Both the position numbers and the translations under genes were made by a program. The notes under the pieces were generated by a model that was not told where the DNA came from, searched no databases, and saw only the letters and a list, made by a program, of their open reading frames with translations. From assembly GCA_003157195.1 (NCBI GenBank), contig PMIU01000110.1, forward strand, positions 1 to 7,835: a DNA stretch of 7,835 nt, written 5' to 3'. Position 1 is the first letter of the stretch. Each line of letters starts with the position of its first letter. Below are positions 1 through 5,885 of the stretch, one piece after another. The DNA comes from Candidatus Nomurabacteria bacterium (GTDB lineage: Bacteria; Patescibacteriota; Minisyncoccia; Phycocordibacterales; UBA9973).

Positions 1-17
1 TTTCGTTAAATCAGATG
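1..17 (+). repeat. Start-codon repeat element, copy A (cut by window edge)
   Basis: TTTCGTTAAATCAGATG matches positions 677-693 at 16 of 17 bases, and in both places the final ATG is the likely start codon of a gene. Read in the frame of the downstream gene, both copies encode (I)SLNQM; the single difference (TTA versus CTA) is synonymous. The same bases can form a short hairpin with TTT pairing to AAA, as in copy B. The window edge hides whatever lies to the left. Whether this is a dispersed repeat, a translated leader or a regulatory hairpin cannot be decided here. Confidence 0.55.
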
Positions 18-656
18 CAAACATTAACCGAAAAGGATTATAGAAAAATTCTTATTTGTTTGACCCTTTATATCGGTTCTCTTTTTGCGGCGAACACTCT
101 CGGAATAAAACTAATGCCTTTTCTTTTCGGCACCCACCTTTCAGTGGCTGTTTTCTCTTTTCCGATTGTTTTTTGTATGACTGATGTCATTGGAGAAGTT
201 TATGGCAAGAAGATGGCCAACAATTTTGTTTGGGCCGGAGTGATAAGTATTCTCTTATTTTTATTCTATTCTTTAATTTCAACAATTACGCCATGGGCCA
301 AAGAAGGTCTTTGGGTGCACGACGGTTACAATCAAATTTTTGGGCTCTCGGTTCGTTTTTCCATTGCCTCATTAGTTGCTTTTGCCATAGGGCAGTATCA
401 GGATGTAGTTTCTTTTTTCTTTCTTAAAAAACAAATTGGCGAGAAGAAATTCTGGCTACGCTCTAATCTATCCAATATTTGGTCGGAATTTTTTGATTCC
501 GCTATTTTTATGTTTATAGCCTATCTCGGTATTCTACCCGTAAAAACTATTTTCTTAATTATAATTCCTTGGTGGGTTTATAAGATATTTATGGGATTTC
601 TTTACACCCCGCTTTCATATCTAGGAATTCGTATGTTAAGGGGAAGCCGCGCTTAA
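15..656 (+). CDS. yhhQ: Queuosine precursor transporter, YhhQ/VUT family
   Basis: This is a 213-residue inner-membrane protein with about six hydrophobic segments (roughly residues 12-35, 44-56, 70-92, 112-134, 160-173 and 178-205). It carries the family signature TDVIGEVYGKKMA (56-68), then R..LSNIWSEFFDSAIF (149-165) and WWVYKIFMG..YTPLSYLGIR (186-206). E. coli YhhQ is close in length, so the gene looks complete. In the known family the protein imports preQ0/preQ1-type precursors for queuosine modification of tRNA, which suits an organism that cannot make the base itself. The ATG at 15 gives the expected start just before the first helix. No Shine-Dalgarno is visible in the 14 upstream bases. 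The gene probably shares a transcript with the following two. The family assignment is strong; the exact substrate is inferred. Confidence 0.9.
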   Translation: MQTLTEKDYRKILICLTLYIGSLFAANTLGIKLMPFLFGTHLSVAVFSFPIVFCMTDVIGEVYGKKMANNFVWAGVISILLFLFYSLISTITPWAKEGLWVHDGYNQIFGLSVRFSIASLVAFAIGQYQDVVSFFFLKKQIGEKKFWLRSNLSNIWSEFFDSAIFMFIAYLGILPVKTIFLIIIPWWVYKIFMGFLYTPLSYLGIRMLRGSRA

Positions 657-672
657 AGGACGCTTGCGCGGC
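646..672 (+). other. GC-rich hairpin across the yhhQ stop codon
   Basis: GCCGCGC (646-652) is the exact reverse complement of GCGCGGC (666-672), giving a 7-bp GC-only stem with a 13-base loop that contains the yhhQ TAA (654-656) and an AAAGGA sequence. No T-run follows, so it does not look like a normal intrinsic terminator. It stands directly before repeat copy B and may be part of the same element. Confidence 0.5.
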
Positions 673-674
673 AT

Positions 675-693
675 GATTTCGCTAAATCAGATG
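675..693 (+). repeat. Start-codon repeat element, copy B, with hairpin
   Basis: Positions 677-693 repeat the first 17 bases of the window with one change. GATTT (675-679) pairs with AAATC (684-688) around the loop CGCT, forming a small hairpin that ends two bases before the ATG at 691. The one base that differs from copy A (682, C versus T) lies in the loop, so pairing is unaffected. The element could limit ribosome access to the ATG at 691. An alternative ATG at 673, 12 bases after AAAGGA (655-660), would translate through it as MISLNQ. Confidence 0.55.
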
Positions 694-1407
694 GAAATAA
701 AAACAATCAAAACCAGAATATTTAAGGAGAATGAAGATTTAATCAATTTTATTCTTCAATATCTAAAGAAAATTCCCAAAAAAAATCTTGAGAATTGTAT
801 TTTAGTGGTAACTTCCAAAATCGTAGCATTGTCTGAAGGGCGAATAGCGGAATATAAAAACAAACAGGAAAAAATTAAACTTATAAAAAAAGAAAGTGAT
901 TTTGCCCTTAAAACAAAATACACTTGGCTGACCATCAAAGACGGCATGGTGATGGCCTCTGCGGGCATAGATGAATCCAACGCAAACGGCAAACTGATCC
1001 TTTTACCTAAGGACAGCTTTCAGTCAGCGGATTTTCTCAGGAAGAAAATAAAAAAAATATTTAAAATTAAAAACTTCGGCGTGCTTATCACTGACAGCCG
1101 GATTTTTCCCTTACGTTCCGGGGTGGTGGGCGTGGCTCTGGGTTATGCAGGTTTCCAGGGTATTAAGAATTATATAGGTGAAAAAGATATTTTTGGCAGA
1201 ATATTAAAAATGTCTAAAACCGACGTGGCTGATAGTCTGGCCACTGCTGCCGTGCTGTGTATGGGGGAAGGGAAGGAAACACGGCCACTGGCTTTGATAA
1301 ACAATATCCCGATTAAATTTGCCGAGAAAGTAGACAGGAAAGAATTGATAATAAACGTCGAAGACGATTTGTATTTACCCCTTTTTGGTAGTATATTAAA
1401 GCAATGA
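691..1407 (+). CDS. CofE-like (F420-0:gamma-glutamyl ligase family) protein
   Basis: A 238-residue protein of the F420-0:L-glutamate ligase fold. It shows TSKIVALSEGR (41-51), the family hallmark AGIDESNANG (91-100), ITDSRIFPLRSGVVGVALGYAG (133-154, compare TDS..RP.R.G...VAIG.AG), G..D..GR (163-170) and DVADSLATAAVLCMGEG (178-194). Characterised members add glutamate by a gamma bond to F420-0 in a GTP- and metal-dependent reaction. No other F420 gene is in the window, and I would not expect F420 in such a genome, so the real acceptor is unknown and may be another carboxylated cofactor. I chose ATG 691 because MEIKTIKTRIF matches the usual family N-terminus; ATG 673 and TTG 664 are in frame upstream. 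The TGA stop overlaps the next gene as ATGA, implying translational coupling. Confidence 0.85.
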   Translation: MEIKTIKTRIFKENEDLINFILQYLKKIPKKNLENCILVVTSKIVALSEGRIAEYKNKQEKIKLIKKESDFALKTKYTWLTIKDGMVMASAGIDESNANGKLILLPKDSFQSADFLRKKIKKIFKIKNFGVLITDSRIFPLRSGVVGVALGYAGFQGIKNYIGEKDIFGRILKMSKTDVADSLATAAVLCMGEGKETRPLALINNIPIKFAEKVDRKELIINVEDDLYLPLFGSILKQ

Positions 1408-1733
1408 TTGACTTGAAGGCATTGCAAAAAGAAGTGATGCGGAACAAGGTGGAAAAGGGTTTCAACTTGACCAATACCGCTTTGGAATTTTGCCGAGCGC
1501 ACGAAGAGCTTTCCGAGGCTTTTTCTAAGCATAATAAAAATCAGCCGGGCGTGGCGGAAGAATTCGCCGACGTGATGATATTTATTTTGGGGATGTGTGA
1601 AGATATGGGTTTTGATTTAGAAAAAGAATTGATCAGAAAAATTGAAATCAACAAGCACAGAAAATACAAGAAAGAAAAGTCTCCCGAAGGCAATGATGTT
1701 TTCATTCGGATTAAGACCGACGAGGACCCATAA
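1404..1733 (+). CDS. MazG-like nucleotide pyrophosphohydrolase
   Basis: A 109-residue all-alpha protein of the MazG/dUTPase superfamily. The metal-binding pattern is visible as EELSE (34-38) followed about 15 residues later by EEFAD (52-56), with the downstream K.E.NKHRKYK (79-89) seen in many small MazG-like enzymes. Such proteins hydrolyse (deoxy)nucleoside triphosphates to monophosphate and pyrophosphate, usually to clean up non-canonical or surplus dNTPs, in the cytoplasm as dimers or tetramers. The short length fits single-domain MazG-like proteins rather than the two-domain E. coli MazG. The ATG overlaps the upstream TGA by four bases. The substrate cannot be read from the sequence; the nearby dCMP deaminase and ThyX genes make a pyrimidine dNTP attractive but unproven. 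Confidence 0.85.
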   Translation: MIDLKALQKEVMRNKVEKGFNLTNTALEFCRAHEELSEAFSKHNKNQPGVAEEFADVMIFILGMCEDMGFDLEKELIRKIEINKHRKYKKEKSPEGNDVFIRIKTDEDP

Positions 1734-1767
1734 ATTTAGTTTTTATTATTAATTAAAAATAAATAAA

Positions 1768-2133
1768 ATGGTAAATCAACAACTGCTTGATTATATCAAG
1801 CAACAATTGGGGCAAAATGTCAGCAAAGAGCAAATCAAGGGTTCTCTTTTGGGTAATGGTTGGCTGGCATCAGACGTCGAAGAAGGCTTTAATGCTATCG
1901 CACTCAAGCCTCCGGTAACTTCTCCTGTTGCGCCCGCTCCGTCTCCAATCATGATTCCGGACATTCAACCGGCAGTTTATTTAACAAGTCAAAATAAACC
2001 AAAATTATGGAAAAAGTTTATCCTTATTTTAGTGTTAATTATTATTTTAGCCGGAGCAGGCTGGTATACTTTTAAATATTTCAGTAATGCAAAAACAAAC
2101 AACGCAGTAGTATTGCCGGTGACTAACCAATAA
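1768..2133 (+). CDS. Small single-pass membrane protein with CPR-type N-terminal helical domain
   Basis: A 121-residue protein of unknown function. Residues 5-44 form a compact helical domain (LLDYIKQQL, VSKEQIKGSLLGNGW, DVEEGFNAI) resembling a domain I know from the N-terminus of many Parcubacteria membrane proteins. Residues 47-80 are a proline-rich linker (PPVTSPVAPAPSP). Residues 83-105 are a transmembrane helix preceded by KPKLWKK, which favours the N-terminus in the cytoplasm. Only about 16 residues follow the helix; from memory, related proteins often carry a larger external domain there, so this one may be shortened or a stand-alone anchor. No Shine-Dalgarno is seen; the upstream bases are AT-only (AAATAAATAAA). 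No function is proposed. Confidence 0.75.
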   Translation: MVNQQLLDYIKQQLGQNVSKEQIKGSLLGNGWLASDVEEGFNAIALKPPVTSPVAPAPSPIMIPDIQPAVYLTSQNKPKLWKKFILILVLIIILAGAGWYTFKYFSNAKTNNAVVLPVTNQ

Positions 2134-2146
2134 GTAAATTATATTT

Positions 2147-2560
2147 ATGAAAAAAATTTACGTCGGTTGTTCTATCGCTCATGCATCGAATTAATATTTA
2201 GCAGAAATAGCCGAATTTAAAAATTTAATAAAAAATGAGATTGACTGTGAGATTTTGGAATTTGTCCCAAAGGGTACCGGAACACCAGAATATGTTTATA
2301 TGCACGATATTCACGAGATGGTCCCAAGTTGCGATATTATGGTAGCCGAAGTTCGCTATCCTTCTCTTGGGCTAGGGTGGGAGATGGCTACTATCGTGGA
2401 AAAATTTAAAAAACCGGTTTTAATGTGCGCCAAGGAGGGCACAAATGTTTCCAAGCTTGTGCAAGGAGCGGCTAACTCTAAAAATCCGAATTGTACATTT
2501 ATTCGATATGAAAAAATGACGAATTTAATACCCCATATCAAAAAAATTCTTGAAGTTTAA
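2147..2560 (+). pseudogene. Nucleoside 2-deoxyribosyltransferase-like gene with in-frame TAA at codon 16
   Basis: From ATG 2147 the frame reads MKKIYVGCSIAHASN, then TAA (2192-2194), then an uninterrupted 121 codons in the same frame. The start is the typical first strand and GCS loop of the nucleoside 2-deoxyribosyltransferase family. The rest keeps GTPEYVYMHDIH, CDIMVAEV (residues 62-69, counting the stop as 16) and YPSLGLGWEMATIVEK, where E79 matches the catalytic glutamate, followed by KKPVL. Enzymes of this fold exchange or hydrolyse the glycosidic bond of deoxynucleosides or their 5'-monophosphates. The first 15 codons cannot be skipped without losing the ligand-binding loop, so a product begun internally (TTG 2255 or ATG 2300) would be incomplete. 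It is a recent nonsense mutation, a sequence error, or less likely recoding. It lies 13 bases after the preceding gene. Confidence 0.8.
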
Positions 2561-2564
2561 GTTG

Positions 2565-2593
2565 TTGGCTTTTTAAAAAATTGGGAGTATATT
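2565..2593 (+). promoter_or_regulatory. Candidate promoter of the dCMP deaminase gene
   Basis: TTGGCT (2565-2570, 4 of 6 to consensus) and TATATT (2588-2593, 5 of 6) are separated by 17 bases. The expected transcription start falls at or within a base or two of the ATG at 2600, which would give a leaderless mRNA. A GGGAG at 2583-2587 could instead be a Shine-Dalgarno 12 bases from the ATG if transcription begins further upstream; both readings cannot hold for one transcript. Confidence 0.45.
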
Positions 2594-2599
2594 TAATAA

Positions 2600-3106
2600 A
2601 TGAAAAAAGCTGTGAAAAAAACTGAAAAATATAAACGACCAACTTGGGATGAATATTTTTTGCAGATGGCAGATTTGGTTGGGTCCCGCGGTACTTGTGA
2701 CAGGGGACATGCTGGCGCGGTTATCACCAGAGACAAGAGAATTGTTGCTACCGGATATGCGGGTTCTCCTGTCGGGCTTTCTCACTGCGACGAAGTTGGA
2801 CACGAAATGCATACTGTAACGGGGGAGGACGGAACTGTTTCTAGACACTGCATTAGAACAGCGCATGCAGAATTAAATGCAATTACTAACGCTGCACGTG
2901 TTGGCGTGGCCGTGGAAGGTGCAACATTGTATTGTAAATTTCTTCCTTGTTATACTTGCGCCAAAGCAGTCATCAACGCGGGTATCAAAAGAGTTGTTAC
3001 GTTAAGAGATTACCACGCATCAAAACAATCAAAAAATATTTTCAAAAAAGCCGGAGTGAAATTGGAAATCATAAATAAAGAAGTTCAGTCTTATAAAGAC
3101 CAGTAA
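2600..3106 (+). CDS. comEB: dCMP deaminase (ComEB/cytidine-deaminase superfamily)
   Basis: A 168-residue zinc enzyme that converts dCMP to dUMP, the substrate for thymidylate synthase. The catalytic zinc site is HAELNA (H89, E91) with PCYTC (C117, C120). The N-terminal part GTCDRGHAGAVI (31-42) with SHCDEVGH (61-68) and RHCIRTAHAE (82-91) is typical of dCMP deaminases and may hold a second, structural zinc through C33 and the His/Cys pairs H62-C63 and H83-C84. Length matches the family. ATG 2600 is preceded by an AT-rich stretch and a weak GGGAG. The stop codon abuts that of the convergent ThyX-like gene, the next enzyme in the pathway. Allosteric control by dCTP/dTTP is common in the family but cannot be judged here. 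Confidence 0.92.
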   Translation: MKKAVKKTEKYKRPTWDEYFLQMADLVGSRGTCDRGHAGAVITRDKRIVATGYAGSPVGLSHCDEVGHEMHTVTGEDGTVSRHCIRTAHAELNAITNAARVGVAVEGATLYCKFLPCYTCAKAVINAGIKRVVTLRDYHASKQSKNIFKKAGVKLEIINKEVQSYKDQ

Positions 3107-4462
3107 TTATTTCAACACAATATCCTGCTCCCCGCGTTTGATATCAAACCGGTCTATTTCTTTGTCCAGATGCATTACTAGTCCGAATTTACCGAAAAGT
3201 TCCGACAAGATGTCCGCCATCATTTTTGCTTTTCTTCGAAGTGTCGGGTGTACAAATCTAGTTGCCCGCAATTCCGTCATATAAACCAAGGCTGGAATGT
3301 TACCTGTCAGCCTGTTTGAAACTTTGTATCCCATCGCTATATAGTATTGTTTTTCTTCTTTGGAAACTTTTAAATTATTTATTTTTTCTTCTTGCTCTTT
3401 CAGAAAATTTTCCGCTTTTGGTTGCAATTCTTTTGGCAATTCTCCTAAATACCATTTTTCAAAACCTATCTCGGTGGTAAGGAGGGGCATTCTTTGAATC
3501 ACGGCGCGGTGCCTTTGCAAATCCCGGAATGAACCGAAATCAAGCAGAAATTCAAATTGTAATTCTCCCGCTTCGGCGACGTATTTTGGCAGTTCTGTTT
3601 TCGGCGGTCTTTTTTCTAAAATTTCTTTTGGTAACAGTTTGGTGTTTACCGAATTATTTACCAATTTAAACTCCGGGCAATTTTTGTCATGATAATAATA
3701 ACCTTCTTTCATCCAGAAATTATTATAATTTTCCGTTTCTTCGTAATGTTTGTGTCCGAATGAATTTGGAAAAGCCATTTGTAGAGCTTTTTCTATGGCT
3801 TCGGCTGTGTTTCTGACCTCAAGAAGGGGATGATGTCGAAGAATGGCCACTTTGTCTGCCGCTTGTCTCAGGTTCGTATGCCAAGCCAGGTTTGTAGAAG
3901 CTCCCGCCGGCAGGAAGCCGCGCAAGGTGTCGAAAGCTCTGGCAGCGATAGCTTTGTCGTAAATATTCTGATTTTCTCCTTCACTAATTGGAAATTGTTT
4001 TTTTAAATGTTTCTTGGTCGGCTCCATGCACTCCATATAAAATTTTCTGTAAGCTTCCAAAATATTTTTACCCTCGGGTATGCCGAGCGGGTTTACAAAC
4101 GGTTGAATTTGAAAATCAATATAACGAGTGGAAGATTCCTGTCCGGAATAAAGAGGCCAGTCTTGAATGGCTTTGGCCACCAGCATTGAAACTCCCTCAA
4201 TGAAAAGCGTAGCGCTGCCGCAGTCACCGATGGATTTGTGTCCATAGCCGACATAGAAGTTTTTCATGAAATTATCAGGTCCCTTGTCGGCCAAAATGGT
4301 GAGGTGATTTTCCAGTCCTCCCGTAGATCTGGAATGCAGAGCCTGAAGCATCGCGTCCGCTTCCGGCCCGATGACCGAGCCAGTATCCAGCACGATTACT
4401 TTTCCTCCACCCGCAATATCAACTTTCGCGTGTTTGAGATTTTCAATATCTATATTTGGCAT
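3107..4462 (-). CDS. thyX: Two-domain FAD-dependent thymidylate synthase (ThyX-like)
   Basis: A 451-residue protein, about twice the usual ThyX length, built of two ThyX-like halves. The first half has GHKS (74-77), IEGVS (88-92), a motif ending S.QESSTRY (106-114), LPAG..T (184-190), NLR (197-199) and EVR (215-217). The second half has a FRDLQRHR segment (312-319), LTGNIPALVYMTELR (385-399) and HPTLR (405-409). Canonical ThyX carries RHRxxSxNExSxRY in one stretch; here the first half has D101-W102-P103 where RHR should be, and the second half has RHR but not the S..E.S.RY part. The family methylates dUMP to dTMP using methylenetetrahydrofolate, FAD and NADPH. Spacing suggests the halves complete one site as an internal pseudo-dimer; this is inference. 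The ATG at 4460-4462 has no Shine-Dalgarno, and a TATAAT lies seven bases away. Confidence 0.85.
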   Translation of the reverse strand: MPNIDIENLKHAKVDIAGGGKVIVLDTGSVIGPEADAMLQALHSRSTGGLENHLTILADKGPDNFMKNFYVGYGHKSIGDCGSATLFIEGVSMLVAKAIQDWPLYSGQESSTRYIDFQIQPFVNPLGIPEGKNILEAYRKFYMECMEPTKKHLKKQFPISEGENQNIYDKAIAARAFDTLRGFLPAGASTNLAWHTNLRQAADKVAILRHHPLLEVRNTAEAIEKALQMAFPNSFGHKHYEETENYNNFWMKEGYYYHDKNCPEFKLVNNSVNTKLLPKEILEKRPPKTELPKYVAEAGELQFEFLLDFGSFRDLQRHRAVIQRMPLLTTEIGFEKWYLGELPKELQPKAENFLKEQEEKINNLKVSKEEKQYYIAMGYKVSNRLTGNIPALVYMTELRATRFVHPTLRRKAKMMADILSELFGKFGLVMHLDKEIDRFDIKRGEQDIVLK

Positions 4463-4468
4463 GACTTT

Positions 4469-4474
4469 ATTATA
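4469..4474 (-). promoter_or_regulatory. Candidate -10 box of the ThyX-like gene
   Basis: Read on the minus strand, 4474-4469 is a perfect TATAAT, ending six bases before the start codon at 4462. The transcript would start at or very near the ATG, making it leaderless. A -35 at the right distance is weak (TTTATT, 4497-4492). Confidence 0.45.
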
Positions 4475-4500
4475 TCTTTTACTGATAAATTAATAAATCA

Positions 4501-4529
4501 TTGACAAAATAATGTAATAATGCTACTCT
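4501..4529 (+). promoter_or_regulatory. Sigma-70-type extended -10 promoter of the helicase gene
   Basis: A perfect TTGACA (4501-4506) is followed after exactly 17 bases by TACTCT (4524-4529) preceded by TGC (4521-4523), an extended -10. Transcription would start near 4536 and give a leader of about 37 bases, unlike the apparently leaderless neighbours. This is the best-defined promoter in the window. Confidence 0.65.
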
Positions 4530-4552
4530 TAAAACATCATTCTCATCTACAA

Positions 4553-4575
4553 CGTATTGGGAGTGACCCAATATG
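4553..4575 (+). promoter_or_regulatory. Hairpin enclosing Shine-Dalgarno and start codon of the helicase
   Basis: CGTATTGGG (4553-4561) pairs with CCCAATATG (4567-4575) around the loop AGTGA. That is nine pairs, one of them G-U, with the central seven perfect. The stem takes in the GGG of the Shine-Dalgarno GGGAG (4559-4563) and the whole ATG (4573-4575). Translation should be blocked while it is folded, so it could act as a temperature- or helicase-sensitive switch, including autoregulation by the helicase. The pairing is seen directly; the regulatory role is inferred. Confidence 0.6.
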
Positions 4576-5841
4576 CACAAAAATAATTCAGCTCCAAAGA
4601 AATTTGGAACGCATACTTCTACGTTTAGAGCGAAGCCTCGTTTTGGCGCAGTAAGAAAATTTAATAATTCAAAGTTACACTCTTTCAAAAGAGGAGGTGG
4701 CAGTAGTAGCAAAAGATCTCGCGGTGAGCGAATCGATTTTTCTCGTTTCATAAAGAAAGGAGTCCAAGTTAAAGAAAAGCCATATGTATGCAAGCACACT
4801 TTTGCCGACTTTCCTTTTAATCCGCAGCTCTATAAAAATATTGAAAGAGTTGGATACACCAATCCACGCCCAATCCAAGACCAAGCTATGACCGCGGTAA
4901 TGGAAGGCAAGGATGTTTTCGGTATGGCCAATACAGGCACCGGCAAGACGGCAGCATTTCTTTTGCCATTGATTGAAAAGATTTCCAAAACAAAAGGTCT
5001 TTCAAAACGAGAAACGGTTCTGATAATGGCGCCGACTCGCGAGCTCGCTCTGCAGATAGAATCAGATTTTAAAAATCTGGCTTTCGGTTTTGGGATGTTC
5101 TCTGTCGCTTGTGTCGGGGGATTGCCGATAATGAAACAAATCCGTGAAATTAAAATGGGAGTTTCTTTTGTCATCGGCACACCTGGGCGCTTGCGCGATT
5201 TGATTGATAAAAAAGTCTTAGACCTTTCCACTTGCCACTCGGTGGTCTTAGACGAAGCTGACCGAATGCTGGATATGGGCTTCCGTGATGAAATGGTTTA
5301 TATCATAGGCAAAACCGCCAAGGATAAACAAACTCTTTTCTTCTCGGCGACTCTTTCTCCGGAAATCAGGAAATTGACCGAGCAGTACTTGAAGGACCCG
5401 GTTTTTATCTCCGTGGTTACGGGTATTACCGCAGAAAATATTGACCAAGACGTGATTCGCGTCCGTAGTAAAGAAGACAAATTAGAGAAGCTGCACGAAG
5501 TTCTAAAAAAAGAAGGCTCTGATAAAGTTCTTATTTTTCGCGAGATGAAACACAGTGTGGACACTTTGGCTAAAGAGCTAGCTCAGATGGGTTTCAAGGT
5601 GGGCGGTATCCATGGCGACAAAAGAAGCCGCGAACGTATCCGCATTTTGGATTCTTTCAAGAAAGACCATATCAATGTCTTGATTGCGACCGACGTAGCC
5701 GCCAGGGGCTTGGATATTCCGGATGTCACGCATGTCATCAACTACGACGTGCCGCAAACTTACGATACATACATACACCGCATAGGCCGTACTGGCCGCA
5801 GTGGCAAAAAAGGCACAGCGTTGACCTTTGTGCCGGGGTAA
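4573..5841 (+). CDS. DEAD-box ATP-dependent RNA helicase
   Basis: A 422-residue RNA helicase with both RecA domains. A basic, Gly/Ser/Lys/Arg-rich tail (1-70) precedes the Q motif (F80 to Q102, with GYTNPRPIQ). Then come motif I ANTGTGKT (119-126), Ia PTRELALQ (154-161), GG (182-183), TPGRL (203-207), II DEAD (227-230), III SAT (258-260), IV VLIFRE (319-324), V ATDVAARGLD (372-381) and VI HRIGRTGR (402-409). All catalytic motifs are intact. Such proteins unwind short RNA duplexes in ribosome assembly, RNA decay or cold adaptation. The protein ends only 13 residues after motif VI, so it lacks any C-terminal extension and perhaps the last helix of domain 2. It is divergent from the ThyX-like gene and has its own promoter, a Shine-Dalgarno inside a hairpin, and a strong terminator. 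Confidence 0.95.
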   Translation: MHKNNSAPKKFGTHTSTFRAKPRFGAVRKFNNSKLHSFKRGGGSSSKRSRGERIDFSRFIKKGVQVKEKPYVCKHTFADFPFNPQLYKNIERVGYTNPRPIQDQAMTAVMEGKDVFGMANTGTGKTAAFLLPLIEKISKTKGLSKRETVLIMAPTRELALQIESDFKNLAFGFGMFSVACVGGLPIMKQIREIKMGVSFVIGTPGRLRDLIDKKVLDLSTCHSVVLDEADRMLDMGFRDEMVYIIGKTAKDKQTLFFSATLSPEIRKLTEQYLKDPVFISVVTGITAENIDQDVIRVRSKEDKLEKLHEVLKKEGSDKVLIFREMKHSVDTLAKELAQMGFKVGGIHGDKRSRERIRILDSFKKDHINVLIATDVAARGLDIPDVTHVINYDVPQTYDTYIHRIGRTGRSGKKGTALTFVPG

Positions 5842-5855
5842 ATAAAATAAACAAT

Positions 5856-5885
5856 AAAAAAACCTCACAACTGTGAGGTTTTTTT
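5856..5885. terminator. Bidirectional intrinsic terminator between helicase and rpmB
   Basis: Seven A, CCTCAC, loop AACT, GTGAGG, seven T. The stem is six G/C-rich pairs, extendable to 13 by the A/T runs. Because it is symmetric it ends in a U-run in either direction and can stop both the helicase transcript and the convergent rpmB transcript. It begins 14 bases after the helicase stop and overlaps the last bases of the rpmB stop codon (5884-5886). Confidence 0.9.

Noticed and set aside
2192..2194. Alternative genetic code as explanation for the in-frame stop
   Set aside because: The known CPR recoding concerns UGA. TAA ends nearly all other genes here, and TGA ends the cofE-like gene in a normal ATGA overlap.
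4238..4504. Plus-strand open frame of 88 codons over the 5' end of the ThyX-like gene
   Set aside because: It lies antisense to conserved ThyX coding sequence, has no domain and no start signal of its own.
2581..4564. Shared TTGGGAGT before the deaminase (2581-2588) and helicase (4557-4564) starts
   Set aside because: Eight bases shared near a Shine-Dalgarno-like GGGAG is expected by chance, and the flanking hairpin is present only at the helicase.
4479..4799. Minus-strand frame covering the helicase promoter and N-terminus
   Set aside because: It runs through the promoter, hairpin and basic tail of the helicase and has no recognisable protein features.
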